From Microbacterium oxydans (GTDB taxonomy: Bacteria > Actinomycetota > Actinomycetes > Actinomycetales > Microbacteriaceae): DNA of 64,000 nt. The notes under the pieces are model-generated. The model saw nothing but the letters and a program-made list of their open reading frames with translations. It searched no databases and was not told the origin of the DNA. Positions 48,409 through 57,172 of the stretch are shown piece after piece. The stretch covers positions 124,001-188,000 of the forward strand of contig NZ_JYIW01000024.1 of assembly GCF_000956525.1 (NCBI RefSeq), written 5' to 3'. The translations under genes and the position numbers were made by a program. Each line of letters opens with the position of its first letter. Position 1 is the first letter of the stretch.

Positions 48409-49852
48409 TCTCTTGGCCTCTTCAGCATCCTCAGCTCCACCCCAACGGTCATCGACGTTCAGTGAGTCTGGACCGCGTGTGGCCCTCATTCTTGTGATTA
48501 CGGGCGTCGCGCTCTTCATGACCGGCCTTGACAATCTCGTCGTGACAGTAGCGCTACCGACTATTCGCGAGACCTTGGAAGTCAGCGTCAGTGACCTATC
48601 CTGGACCGTCAATGCCTACACGATGACGTTCGCCGTCTTCATGTTGGGAGCCGCCAGCGTTGGCAACCGCTTCGGGCGGCGGAATAGCTTCATATTCGGA
48701 GTGTTGCTGTTTACGCTGTCCTCGGCGCTGGTCGCTGTCTCGGGAGATCTTGTGATGTTCGGCGTGGCGCGCGCGGCGCAAGGACTTGGCGCTGCACTGA
48801 TGGTCCCCCTCGCCTTCACGCTCGTAAGCATGTACTCGATCCCACAACGAACGCCTATCTACCTCGGTGTGCTGGGAGGGATTAGCGGTCTTGCTGTGGC
48901 GCTTGGGCCGTTCATCGGTGGTCTGATTGTTGTTGCATGGTCCTGGCAGGCGATCTTCTGGGTAAATGTGCCTATCGGAATCGTTTTGGCCGTGGGAACC
49001 ATTTCGGTTGTTCCGAGAGACTCTCGTGCCTCGGCGCGCGTCGACTACGTGGGGTTTGTCACACTCGCCACGGGCATGTTTCTTGTCGTGCTGGGGGTGC
49101 TCTCCCTGTCTCAGCATCAGTTGGGCGCCGCGCTCTCCATCACGTTTGTCCTCGGTGGCATAGGAATAGTCTGTGGCTTCGTTTGGCTTCAGAGCCGGTC
49201 AGCTTCCCCGCTGTTTTCTAGACGACTGATGAGGTCTCGTGGATTGACGCTGTCGGTGGCAACTGCGTTCTTCGGCACTGCGGGCATCTTCGGAGCGGTC
49301 TTCTTGCTGATGCAATACCTTCAGCTTGTTCTTGGCTTCGGAGCATCAGAAACCGGCATCGCGACCCTGCCGTGGACCCTTGTACCACTCGTCGCGGCGC
49401 CCTTGGCGGGTCTTGTGGCGAGCAAAGTAGGAATGAAGGCGCCCCTCGTGATTGGTGCAGTCTTGCAGTTCACCGCCCTCGTGTGGTTCGCGTTCGTGAT
49501 TTCACCTGACGTCCCGTACGTGCTGCTTGTGCCAGGCATGGTTCTTGCGGGCATCGGGATGGGAGTCTTCTTCGCGCTCGTCACAGGACAAGCCATGGCA
49601 CTTGTCGCACGCAAAGACGATGCTGACGCATCAGGACTGAGCAACTCGTCCCGAGAGCTCGGCGTCCTGGTCGGCATTGCGACCGTGTCAGTAGTCTTCG
49701 CGGTGGTGGGTGGCGGAGTCAGGCCCGAAGAGTTCGCTCAAGCCACACCTGCAGTGCTTGCCGTGGCGGCGGCGCTTCAGCTGATCAGCGTCATAACCGC
49801 TGCGCTGGTCCCAGACGAACGAAAGCTCGAAGAAGCGGAAGTGCATCGATGA
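48401..49852 (+). CDS. MFS exporter (DHA2/EmrB-like)
   Basis: A 483-residue transporter with about 14 helices. Motifs: TGLDNLVVTVALPTIRETLE in helix 1 (the D1 motif of drug exporters), NRFGRRNSFIFG between helices 2 and 3, and a motif-C-like segment GLAVALGPFIGGLIVV. Start ATG at 48401 overlaps the previous stop. It probably exports or gives self-resistance to the product of this locus. Ends in an ATGA overlap with the glycosyltransferase. Confidence 0.88.
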   Translation: MGDLLASSASSAPPQRSSTFSESGPRVALILVITGVALFMTGLDNLVVTVALPTIRETLEVSVSDLSWTVNAYTMTFAVFMLGAASVGNRFGRRNSFIFGVLLFTLSSALVAVSGDLVMFGVARAAQGLGAALMVPLAFTLVSMYSIPQRTPIYLGVLGGISGLAVALGPFIGGLIVVAWSWQAIFWVNVPIGIVLAVGTISVVPRDSRASARVDYVGFVTLATGMFLVVLGVLSLSQHQLGAALSITFVLGGIGIVCGFVWLQSRSASPLFSRRLMRSRGLTLSVATAFFGTAGIFGAVFLLMQYLQLVLGFGASETGIATLPWTLVPLVAAPLAGLVASKVGMKAPLVIGAVLQFTALVWFAFVISPDVPYVLLVPGMVLAGIGMGVFFALVTGQAMALVARKDDADASGLSNSSRELGVLVGIATVSVVFAVVGGGVRPEEFAQATPAVLAVAAALQLISVITAALVPDERKLEEAEVHR

Positions 49853-51183
49853 CCGAAAAGTCCGTCCTCATTACTAGCTCGCCACTGCTCGGACATCTCA
49901 CGCCGGGAGTCCTCATCGGAGCGGAGCTTGCGCGCAGAGGACATCGCGTCCGTGTCCTCACCGGTGCGCGGCACCGCGAAAGAGTGGAGCGAGCGGGATT
50001 GGAGTTCGTCCCGCTTGACGTTGCTGCCGATTTTGATGATCGCGACATGCGATCTGCCTTCCCTCAAGTGGCGGACCTGACCGGAATCCGAGGATTGAGC
50101 GCCGGGGTGCTCGAGGTGTTTTCGAAGCCTGTCGATGCGCAGTTTGCTTCCGTAGAGCGAGCTCTGGGCGACGTACCGACCGACGTTGTTCTGTCCGAGA
50201 TGCTCTTCGCTGGCGTGTATCCGCTCGCTCTTCTTCCGAAAAGCGAGCGGCCAAGGATCGGGATCCTGGGGATTAGCCCAATGACACTCGGTGCTCCGGG
50301 GCTTCCGCCCTACGGGATGGGACTGCTTCCCGCTACTGGACCCATTGGCTCTCTTCGAAACTGGATCTTGTACCAAGCAGCGAACAGAGTCGTTCTCCGA
50401 CCCGCACAGAAGTACTTGGCTCAGGCCATGAGACGACTTACCGACACAACACTTTCTGTCCCCTTCTTCGAGATGCCTGGTCTGGGTGATGCCCTGATTC
50501 ACCTGGGGACACAAGGCTTTGAGTATCCGAGACCCAGACCTCGAACTCGACTGATCTTCGCGGGTCCACTCAGCTCGCGGAACGTCGGCGGCGAGGTGCC
50601 TGACTGGGCGGAGGACATCGAAGGGAGAAAGGTCGTCCATGTTACTCAGGGGACGGTCGCGAACGCTGACCTTCGCGAGCTGGTGGTACCTACCGTCGAG
50701 TCTTTACGAGGAACCGAAACTCTCGTCGTGATCACCGGAGGCGGTCGGCCCGCGGACGAGGTGCTGACGGAGCTGCGGCAGCACCTCGGGGAACTGCCCG
50801 ACAATATCCGCGTGTCGACCTTCTTGGACTACGAGTGGCTCTTCCCAAGGATCCAGCTCTTCATCACCAACGGTGGCTATGGAGGGGTGAACGAAGCGCT
50901 TAGACATGCCGTTCCCGTTGTCGTCGTTGGCAACACCGAAGACAAGCCAGAAGTAGCCGCTCGAGTTGAGTGGTCCCGAGTCGGTGTTCGCGTCCGATCG
51001 ACACTTCCGAGCGCCGGGGAGATGCGCAAAGCCATCGACCTGGTGCTCGGCGATCCGTCGTTTCGGGATCGAGCTGCGACCATGTCCGAGGAGATCGCGT
51101 CGTCTCCCGGCCTTGACGTGATTGAGGAGTTCGTGACGCAACCTAGCGGAGCCGCTAGCGCGGACAACAGCCCTTCAACCTAA
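49849..51183 (+). CDS. Macrolide-type (GT1/MGT family) glycosyltransferase
   Basis: A 444-residue GT-B enzyme. N-terminal acceptor domain starts SPLLGHLTPGVLIGAELARR; C-terminal donor domain shows VHVTQGTVAN and the nucleotide-sugar loop FITNGGYGGVNEALRHAVP. The family glycosylates macrolides, flavonoids and other lipophilic products, and some members inactivate antibiotics by glycosylation. Co-translated with the MFS gene, so it may modify the exported product or protect the host. Convergent with the cassette A permease, 38 nt between stops. Confidence 0.88.
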   Translation: MTEKSVLITSSPLLGHLTPGVLIGAELARRGHRVRVLTGARHRERVERAGLEFVPLDVAADFDDRDMRSAFPQVADLTGIRGLSAGVLEVFSKPVDAQFASVERALGDVPTDVVLSEMLFAGVYPLALLPKSERPRIGILGISPMTLGAPGLPPYGMGLLPATGPIGSLRNWILYQAANRVVLRPAQKYLAQAMRRLTDTTLSVPFFEMPGLGDALIHLGTQGFEYPRPRPRTRLIFAGPLSSRNVGGEVPDWAEDIEGRKVVHVTQGTVANADLRELVVPTVESLRGTETLVVITGGGRPADEVLTELRQHLGELPDNIRVSTFLDYEWLFPRIQLFITNGGYGGVNEALRHAVPVVVVGNTEDKPEVAARVEWSRVGVRVRSTLPSAGEMRKAIDLVLGDPSFRDRAATMSEEIASSPGLDVIEEFVTQPSGAASADNSPST

Positions 51184-51221
51184 GGAAGGTTCCGCTAGCA
51201 GCTAGGTGCCTCGAGTGCGGA

Positions 51222-52313
51222 TCAAGGAACGCGAAGCTCGCGGATAGGTTCACGTCGTGCGGCCGCGACAGCTGGGAGAAGCGCGGCGGTGGTGGCCGTC
51301 CCGATGGCGAGCACGCACACCGCGAGGGTGAACTCGAAGCCGGGGAGTGGGTCCTTATCGATAGCGAGGATAGTGCTGGCCGCTGCAGCTCCGATCCCAA
51401 CCCCGACTAGCGCTAGTCCCGCGGTCTGGGTGAGGAGCAACGCGATAATGAGTCCACGGGTGGCGCCGAGCGCCCGCCGCCGCCCGAAGTCTTTGCGTCG
51501 CATCATCACGAGAGCATAGAGGAGGATCGCCACGAGAGCTCCGGTGACCGCCACCATGACGAGGACGAGCCCTCGGGAGAACGACCCCAACTGTCCTTGG
51601 ATCAGGCCCCGAAGCTCTGCGAGTTCTTCTGAGGTCTGCACGTTGACCTTTGTTGCATCGTCCGCGGCGAGCACGGAGAGCACAGCGGTGGACACAGGCG
51701 CTACGAGATCCGGTTCGTCAGCGATGACGACGAGGAGGCTGACATCTTCTTTCCCAGTCGCCGTGGGCTGTGAGATCAGGACAAGCGGTTCGAATCCGGC
51801 GAGGAAGTCCGGCGTCGTTAACCGTCCCGCCACGGCGTAAGACGCTCCTGTCGTGAGGGTGATGCCGCCGGCTGCGTCAATGAGGCCGAGCTGCTCCAGC
51901 GCCTGCGAAGAACCGTACGCTGTCGGTGAGTCGGCGAGAGGAACACCCAGGTAGTCCAGATGACTGCCGTACGCGTACCTCACGGGCACTCGAGTACCAT
52001 CGGGAACTTCCGCGTTCGTGGCATCGACTGCGGAAGAGAAGGCGCCCGCCCATTCGATTCCGGAAATGCCCGAGATTCGGTCGAGGACGTCAGAGGTGAT
52101 GCCTGCTCCGGACTCAGCACGAACGACGATGGATCGGGTGCCAGCGGAGTCGATAGACGACAAAACGCGTTGTTCAGCGCCGACGGTTCGCCCCGTCGTC
52201 AGCATGACGGTGAGCACCATGCCCGCGACCATGAGGATTGTGACGATGGACGCAACCGGTTGCGATACCGCCGACGACATCGCTTCTCGAGCGATACCGA
52301 TACCGCGAGTCAC
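51222..52313 (-). CDS. Cassette A: FtsX/MacB-type ABC permease
   Basis: A 363-residue permease: helix 1 at about residues 20-45, a large external domain (about 45-240), then three helices near the C-terminus. Coupling segment MMRRKDFGRRRALGATRGLI and the end VAAARREPIRELRVP are typical of MacB-like permeases. I choose the GTG at 52313, which overlaps the ATPase stop (GTGA) like the other junctions in this cassette; an ATG at 52337 is an alternative. Last gene of cassette A, matched by the permease at 57777 in cassette B. Confidence 0.85.
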   Translation of the reverse strand: MTRGIGIAREAMSSAVSQPVASIVTILMVAGMVLTVMLTTGRTVGAEQRVLSSIDSAGTRSIVVRAESGAGITSDVLDRISGISGIEWAGAFSSAVDATNAEVPDGTRVPVRYAYGSHLDYLGVPLADSPTAYGSSQALEQLGLIDAAGGITLTTGASYAVAGRLTTPDFLAGFEPLVLISQPTATGKEDVSLLVVIADEPDLVAPVSTAVLSVLAADDATKVNVQTSEELAELRGLIQGQLGSFSRGLVLVMVAVTGALVAILLYALVMMRRKDFGRRRALGATRGLIIALLLTQTAGLALVGVGIGAAAASTILAIDKDPLPGFEFTLAVCVLAIGTATTAALLPAVAAARREPIRELRVP

Positions 52314-52960
52314 CCGAGCCTCATCTCGATGTCGCATGCGTCGGCCACGGCCGGGTCGTGCGTCACGACGATGACGGTCGCACCGGCATGAGCGTGGTCT
52401 CGTAGCGCTCGGACGACCATCGTGCTCGTAGCCGGGTCGAGGTTGCCCGTCGGTTCATCGGCGAGGATGATCGGCGGCTCGTTGAGGAGCGCTCTGCAGA
52501 GCGCGATGCGTTGCGCCTGACCGCCGGATACTTGGCCAGGCTTGCGATGCGCGGGCACATCGACGCCGAAGCGTTCGAGCAGCTCTTGAGCTCTGCCGAC
52601 GAGATCGGCGCGCTTCTGTCCGCGGTAGAGTGCGACCTCGGTGACGTTGTCGAGCACCGTTCGTGTCGCATCCAGCGCAGCATCCTGGAACACGAAGCCG
52701 AAAGTATCGGCACGTAGCTGTGCTCGACCTGCGTCGTGAAGATGCGCTACCGGCACGCCTTCGACTGCGATCTCGCCGGCGGCCGGCTTCAGCATCAGAC
52801 CGAGGATGTACAGCAGCGTGGACTTTCCGGTACCGGAAGGCCCGGTGATTCCTGTCATGGAACCCGCCGGGAACTCGGCGGACCATCCGTTGAGTATCGT
52901 CCTGTCGCTTCGCTCGTACTCGAAGGTGATCTCGCGAGCGACAAGAGGGTGCACCGTCAC
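52310..52960 (-). CDS. Cassette A: ABC ATPase
   Basis: A 216-residue ATPase with Walker A GPSGTGKST, Q-loop VFQDAALDAT, signature VSGGQAQRIALCRAL, Walker B IILADEPTGNLDP and H-loop VTHD. Start is GTG at 52960, overlapping the adaptor stop (GTGA). All catalytic motifs are intact. Counterpart of the ATPase at 57163. Confidence 0.9.
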   Translation of the reverse strand: MTVHPLVAREITFEYERSDRTILNGWSAEFPAGSMTGITGPSGTGKSTLLYILGLMLKPAAGEIAVEGVPVAHLHDAGRAQLRADTFGFVFQDAALDATRTVLDNVTEVALYRGQKRADLVGRAQELLERFGVDVPAHRKPGQVSGGQAQRIALCRALLNEPPIILADEPTGNLDPATSTMVVRALRDHAHAGATVIVVTHDPAVADACDIEMRLG

Positions 52961-54048
52961 TGAGCTGGCCCCGTGCCGGGAACGCGGACGTCGATCCCTT
53001 CGGCCACACCTTCGACGACGCTCATGCCGCGCGCCGAAGCGATGACGGTGACGTTGAGCCTGTCGCCTGACCTATCGATGACAGCGAACTGTCCATCGGC
53101 GCTTGTCACCAATGCGGCCGACGGTATGACCAGCCCCGATACCTCTTCGGCCGTCACGATGACGGAGCTCAGGAGCGCTTCGCCGCTGACGGGGATCTGG
53201 GCGCAGTCGCCACCGCAGATGCTCTCACCGTCGAGATAGATGTCAATCGAACCGGACTGTGAGTCGACCACCTGCTTCCCCGCGGAGGCGATCCAGACGT
53301 CGCCTTCAGGAGAGGTGATCTCCACCCGGGTTCCGGTGGGCATCGTCGCTGCCTGAGCCTCTGTGACTGGTACCCGGAACACCGGCGACGTCGAGAGTGC
53401 ACGGACGACAGGTTCGCCACCAGCTACGAGATTCCCGCGAGTGATCACTTCGTCGTCCAGGGACACGCGCGTCGGAAGCTGCGGCACGTAGATGATGTCG
53501 GCAACGTCGACGACACCTGTCTGCTCGACGTCGAGCGTCTTCTGCCATGCGCGGATCGCCTCGATTGTTCGAGGGCCGGCAGTGCCGTCGACGGCACCGC
53601 CGTAGAGTCCCAGAGCTGTGAGCATGCTCTGGAGCTGAGCAACATCAGCACCCTTGGTGTCGACGTCGATGGAACGGTAGGCAGGGACATCGCCCTGGCC
53701 GATGACGACTGGATGTTCATTCACTCGGAACAGCACGTCACCCGGCATGACCTCTGCACCGGGTTCGATGGACACCTCGGTCACGACCCCTGACGCGCGG
53801 TTCGAGCCTGCGGGAACAGGGGTCCATTTCGCGACTGTGTTGAGTGTGATCGTCGATCCCACTTCGCCGGACTGGACTGTCACATAAGTGAAGTCCGCGG
53901 CCTCGAGCGGGTCATCGGCGGGAGTGAGGATGGACGAAGCTGCCCACCCGACGGCGCCTGCAGCGAGGACGGCAAGGATCGTCGTGACGATAAAGGATCT
54001 CCGTCGAGGCTTTGCCGTAGCGCGGTCGTTGCTGGGGGCGTTCTCCAT
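52957..54048 (-). CDS. Cassette A: membrane-fusion adaptor with peptidoglycan-binding domain
   Basis: A 363-residue protein anchored by one N-terminal helix (about residues 19-42). A lipoyl/barrel-sandwich part (VVTEVSIEPGAEVMPGDVLF) is split by a PG_binding_1-type domain (about 130-180: GADVAQLQSMLTALGLYGGA, TIEAIRAWQK), followed by beta-barrel parts with a CGGDC pair. Such adaptors join MacB-like ABC transporters to the wall in actinobacteria. Exactly the same length as its counterpart in cassette B (56081-57172). Six nt separate it from the lipoprotein stop. Confidence 0.85.
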   Translation of the reverse strand: MENAPSNDRATAKPRRRSFIVTTILAVLAAGAVGWAASSILTPADDPLEAADFTYVTVQSGEVGSTITLNTVAKWTPVPAGSNRASGVVTEVSIEPGAEVMPGDVLFRVNEHPVVIGQGDVPAYRSIDVDTKGADVAQLQSMLTALGLYGGAVDGTAGPRTIEAIRAWQKTLDVEQTGVVDVADIIYVPQLPTRVSLDDEVITRGNLVAGGEPVVRALSTSPVFRVPVTEAQAATMPTGTRVEITSPEGDVWIASAGKQVVDSQSGSIDIYLDGESICGGDCAQIPVSGEALLSSVIVTAEEVSGLVIPSAALVTSADGQFAVIDRSGDRLNVTVIASARGMSVVEGVAEGIDVRVPGTGPAQ

Positions 54049-54054
54049 GCGTCG

Positions 54055-54726
54055 TCAGCGTCCGTTCGTGAGCTTCCAGTCATCGATGCTGGCCCCGTCC
54101 CAGAGAACTGCGCCGGGCACCTGCTGCGGGCAGGCATCCTCAAGCTCGGCCCACGCCTGGTTGAAGTTCTCCTCGGCCACGGTCATGGACACCTGCGCGA
54201 AAGGGAAGTACGGGTCGGAAAGCCAGGAGTCGACGAACACGGATTCACTGGGCGGATCCGAAATGGGATGCCCGCGATCTTCGAGGCAGGGGATGACGAA
54301 GTCCACGGTCCACGCATACTGGGCCTGAATCTCCTTGTCAGACCAAGTCTTTGTGTATCTCTCGGGGACGGGGTACTGCACAGCGCAGGTGTACTGGGCC
54401 AACGCGAACGCGTCCTCGTTGCCGGAGGGGACATTCACTCCGCCGTTGGATTCTGTCGGGTAACCAGCCTCAGTGAGGCAGTCTCGGAGCGCGGCGTCCC
54501 GTTCTGGGGTATCGACGTAGCGCACCACCTGGACGTCCGGCGGATCCTCAACACCGTAGTACTCGGCCCACTCGTCGGCTTGGTCGTGAAGGTAGTCAGA
54601 GGACCCTGAATCTGACGTCGCGTTGGTATCGGGCTGTTCGACTGGCGCGGAACAGCCAGCGAGTCCAACGAGGCAAAGGGCGGCACCCACGAGGATGCCG
54701 CCCTTCCGAGCCGAGGCGAGGGTCAC
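54055..54726 (-). CDS. Cassette A: Cys-rich lipoprotein
   Basis: A 223-residue lipoprotein: lipobox LAGC with Cys25, an acidic linker, then a domain marked by CLTEAGYP, NVPSGNEDAF, YTCAVQYPV, PCLEDRGHP and a final acidic-Cys segment (ELEDACPQQ). The pattern CL-AGY, VPSG, C, CLE-G recurs in the cassette B lipoprotein (55632-56084), so the two are homologous. Start is GTG at 54726, overlapping the secreted-protein stop (GTGA). No known family is recognised. Confidence 0.75.
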   Translation of the reverse strand: MTLASARKGGILVGAALCLVGLAGCSAPVEQPDTNATSDSGSSDYLHDQADEWAEYYGVEDPPDVQVVRYVDTPERDAALRDCLTEAGYPTESNGGVNVPSGNEDAFALAQYTCAVQYPVPERYTKTWSDKEIQAQYAWTVDFVIPCLEDRGHPISDPPSESVFVDSWLSDPYFPFAQVSMTVAEENFNQAWAELEDACPQQVPGAVLWDGASIDDWKLTNGR

Positions 54727-55049
54727 GAAGCGCAGCTCGCTCCACCGCTCTTGATCGAACCGTTCGTGGAGATTGCCCAGCTACCGCCCGAAGCGCCATG
54801 CGAAGACTGGTGATATCCAGCCGTCGACCAGCCGACACTCACCGGGGAGCCGCCCAGCAATGCGTGTCCTACCGAGAACGTGCTGCCCGAGCCCGATGTC
54901 GTGCTCGTGATGCGCAGCGTGCGGTTCGGGTTGCACTCCGTGTAACCATTCCGGCTGTCGGCGGCAAGTGCAGGCGTCGTTGCAAGCAACGTCGCGCCCA
55001 CAAGAGCGAGGACAGCAACTGCTCCACCGATTGAACGCTTCTTCTTCAT
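54723..55049 (-). CDS. Cassette A: small secreted protein
   Basis: A 108-residue precursor: Lys-rich start, hydrophobic core and cleavage site ALA at 27-29, leaving about 79 residues rich in Ser/Gly/Thr with two Cys (Cys39 and Cys106), which could form one disulfide joining the ends. The mature part looks beta-rich (TLRITSTTSGSGSTFSVGHA, GYHQSSHGASGGSWAIS). Start ATG at 55049 after gggaggg; the longer frame upstream is unlikely. Position, size and linked ABC genes recall lactococcin 972-type bacteriocin loci, but I cannot confirm membership. It could equally be a wall-active or signalling protein. Confidence 0.7.
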   Translation of the reverse strand: MKKKRSIGGAVAVLALVGATLLATTPALAADSRNGYTECNPNRTLRITSTTSGSGSTFSVGHALLGGSPVSVGWSTAGYHQSSHGASGGSWAISTNGSIKSGGASCAS

Positions 55050-55272
55050 GAAACACCCTCCCAGGTTTCTAAGTAATGTACCCACCTTGAGTTTTGATGC
55101 TAGCGCATTCGCTGAGGTGCGCGGCAGGGGTGAAGGTTGAGCGCTCAGGCGCAGGAAGAAGGTGCGGCGAGACCGGAGCGAGGGTTGAGGCGCAATCAGT
55201 GAAGAAACATTGCGGGCGCCCGACTTTTGCCGCTACGGTCCTGATGAGAACCGCTCAACGAGGGAGAAGCCG
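55050..55272. promoter_or_regulatory. Divergent promoter region between the two cassettes
   Basis: 223 bp with no gene, between the starts of the two small secreted proteins. It must hold both promoters. The words ggttgagcg and ggttgaggcg form an imperfect direct repeat in its middle (about 55135 and 55183). I could not assign -35/-10 boxes with confidence. Confidence 0.5.
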
Positions 55273-55632
55273 ATGAAGATCAACAAGCTGGGCATGGGAT
55301 TCGCCGTCGTGGCGGCACTGGGGCTGGCTCTTGGCAGTGCCAGCCCGGCATCGGCGCTGGGCAGCGCTTCGGGCTCATGCTCGTCGGTCGCCGCCGTATA
55401 CGGCAACAGTTCGGCAAAGGGGAGCGCCCAGACGTGGACGCAGAACTCCGGGACGTGTGGCGAGCTCGGCGTCCGGATCTTCTACACGCTGTACTCGGGC
55501 TCGCCGACCTACTACACGTCCTGGACCTATGGCCAGGTCTCCGTGTATGGCACCAACCCCGGCAATATCGTGCATGGCGCCAACCACTTGGCCAAGCGCG
55601 GCGCGAGCTCGGACATCAACTTCTCTTCCTGA
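55273..55632 (+). CDS. Cassette B: small secreted protein
   Basis: A 119-residue precursor: signal peptide ending ASA at about residue 28, mature part of about 91 residues with two Cys (Cys36, Cys62) and many Tyr/Ser/Gly/Thr (FYTLYSGSPTYYTSWTYGQV). It ends AKRGASSDINFSS. Ribosome site agggagaag before the ATG at 55273. The same build and gene position as the 108-residue protein of cassette A, though sequence identity is low. TGATG overlap with the lipoprotein gene. Confidence 0.72.
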   Translation: MKINKLGMGFAVVAALGLALGSASPASALGSASGSCSSVAAVYGNSSAKGSAQTWTQNSGTCGELGVRIFYTLYSGSPTYYTSWTYGQVSVYGTNPGNIVHGANHLAKRGASSDINFSS

Positions 55633-56084
55633 TGCGAGGCAAGACCGCTTTCGTTGCTGCGTGCGCGTCCGTGCTTCTGCTTGCAGGTTGCTCGAGCAGT
55701 GCGCCGGACGCAGCCAGCGACGCGGAGCAGCCTGTGAAGGAAGTCACGTACGACGAGTATCAAGCGGCTTTCACCGCTTACAGCTCATGTCTCGAAGACG
55801 CGGGATACTCGCTGCGCATCGACGGTGAAGACAACCAGACTGTGCAGTTCTCGGTCCCGTCCGGAGCCGTCGCCTCCGGTGCAGATCAGAAGTGTTACGA
55901 CGAACACTTTGCATCCATTGATTCGGCCTGGCAGTTGGCGAGGATCGACACGTCGAACTCGGCACGTATTCTCCGGGCATGCCTAGAAGGACTCGGACTG
56001 GTGCCAGCAGACACGTATGAGGAGATGAACAAGCAGCTCTTCGACGCCGGAGAAGACCCCAGCGTCTGCTCTGACTACTCGTGA
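55632..56084 (+). CDS. Cassette B: Cys-rich lipoprotein
   Basis: A 150-residue lipoprotein with lipobox LAGC and Cys20. The domain shows SSCLEDAGYS, VPSGAV, KCYDEHF, RACLEGLGLVPADTYEEMNK and a final Cys (PSVCSDYS), the same Cys/VPSG order as the longer cassette A lipoprotein. ATG at 55632 overlaps the previous stop. Unknown family; an external partner or immunity role for the small secreted protein is a guess. Confidence 0.75.
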   Translation: MRGKTAFVAACASVLLLAGCSSSAPDAASDAEQPVKEVTYDEYQAAFTAYSSCLEDAGYSLRIDGEDNQTVQFSVPSGAVASGADQKCYDEHFASIDSAWQLARIDTSNSARILRACLEGLGLVPADTYEEMNKQLFDAGEDPSVCSDYS

Positions 56085-57172
56085 CTTCATCGCGTTCGGG
56101 TCGACGATCTGTCGCCATCTTCATCGTCGTGTGCGTCGCCGTATGGCTCGTTCCGACGGGCATCGCTGTCGGCTTGTGGTCGGCATCTGCCCTCGTCGAA
56201 CGGGCTGCGGTGACCGCCGATGATGCGGAAATCATTCAAGTGGGGGAGCGGGTCGATGCGGAGGCCAGAGATGCCGTCGTCGACGTCTACCTCGGTGACG
56301 CGCACCTTGTGTCTAGCGAATCGACGGGAACCGTTACGCAAGTGCTCACGTCACCAGGGTCGGCGCTGACAAACGGAGTGCCCGTTATCGCCATCGGAGA
56401 CGCGGTGATCCGCGCGTTTGCCCAGGACTTCCCGCTGTATCGGCCACTCGTGCGGGGAGATCGAGGTCCCGATGTGGAAGCTCTCGAGATGTTCCTGCGC
56501 GATGGCGGCTTCCTCGACGTCGCGACCATTGACGATGTGTACGGCGTACAGGTCGACAGGGCGGTGAGAGCGTTTCAGAAAGACAATGGCTACACGGTCG
56601 ACGGAGTCTTCGATCCCAGCTACGTGGCCTATGTCGGCACTGCGTTCACCGTCGCCGCCATCGACGTGGTGCCGGGGGACAAAGTCGCGGTCGATGATCA
56701 GATCATGTCTGGGACGGCGCCGGCTACCAAAGTCGAAATCAAGGATCCTGACCTGAACCCGCTGCCACCATTCTCTGGCGCACCTCTCATGCTCCAACTA
56801 GCCGACAGCTCCGTCTCCGTAGACGGGACATCTCTCGATGGTGCGGCCGCGATGGAGGTGGCAACCGCACTGGCCACGTCTGGCGCCGGCGGAACAACTG
56901 TGGAGGACGGGGCGGTGGTTCGGTACGCCAACGCTCGTATCGAGCTGTCCGAACCGGGAGCATGGGGAACGGTCCCGTCCAGCGCGGTGTACATCTCAGA
57001 TACCGGGGTGCGCTGCGCCGTGGACGAGAACGGGACAGCCATCCCGCTCGTCGACTCCCGAGAGTCGACAGGGCAACCGGGAATCATGCTCGTTCAGGCT
57101 GACCTTGTCGGCATGCGCGTGCTGTCCGACGTTGCTCAGGCGCCGTCAGGAAGTCTCGACGCGTGCGAATAG
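56081..57172 (+). CDS. Cassette B: membrane-fusion adaptor with peptidoglycan-binding domain
   Basis: A 363-residue protein, same length as its cassette A counterpart. N-terminal helix (about residues 10-35), lipoyl-like half (STGTVTQVLTSPGSALTNGV), then a PG_binding_1-type domain (about 125-175: RGDRGPDVEALEMFLRDGGF, AVRAFQKDNGYTVDG) and a C-terminal beta region. Start is GTG at 56081 overlapping the lipoprotein stop. It would bridge the permease to the wall. Confidence 0.85.
   Translation: MTSSRSGRRSVAIFIVVCVAVWLVPTGIAVGLWSASALVERAAVTADDAEIIQVGERVDAEARDAVVDVYLGDAHLVSSESTGTVTQVLTSPGSALTNGVPVIAIGDAVIRAFAQDFPLYRPLVRGDRGPDVEALEMFLRDGGFLDVATIDDVYGVQVDRAVRAFQKDNGYTVDGVFDPSYVAYVGTAFTVAAIDVVPGDKVAVDDQIMSGTAPATKVEIKDPDLNPLPPFSGAPLMLQLADSSVSVDGTSLDGAAAMEVATALATSGAGGTTVEDGAVVRYANARIELSEPGAWGTVPSSAVYISDTGVRCAVDENGTAIPLVDSRESTGQPGIMLVQADLVGMRVLSDVAQAPSGSLDACE

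Noticed and set aside
45956..51183. Complete polyketide or non-ribosomal peptide cluster
   Set aside because: No ketosynthase, carrier protein, adenylation or condensation domain is present in any frame of the window.
54723..55049. Definite lactococcin 972 family assignment
   Set aside because: Gene context is similar but I cannot see the family motif with certainty; kept as a hypothesis.
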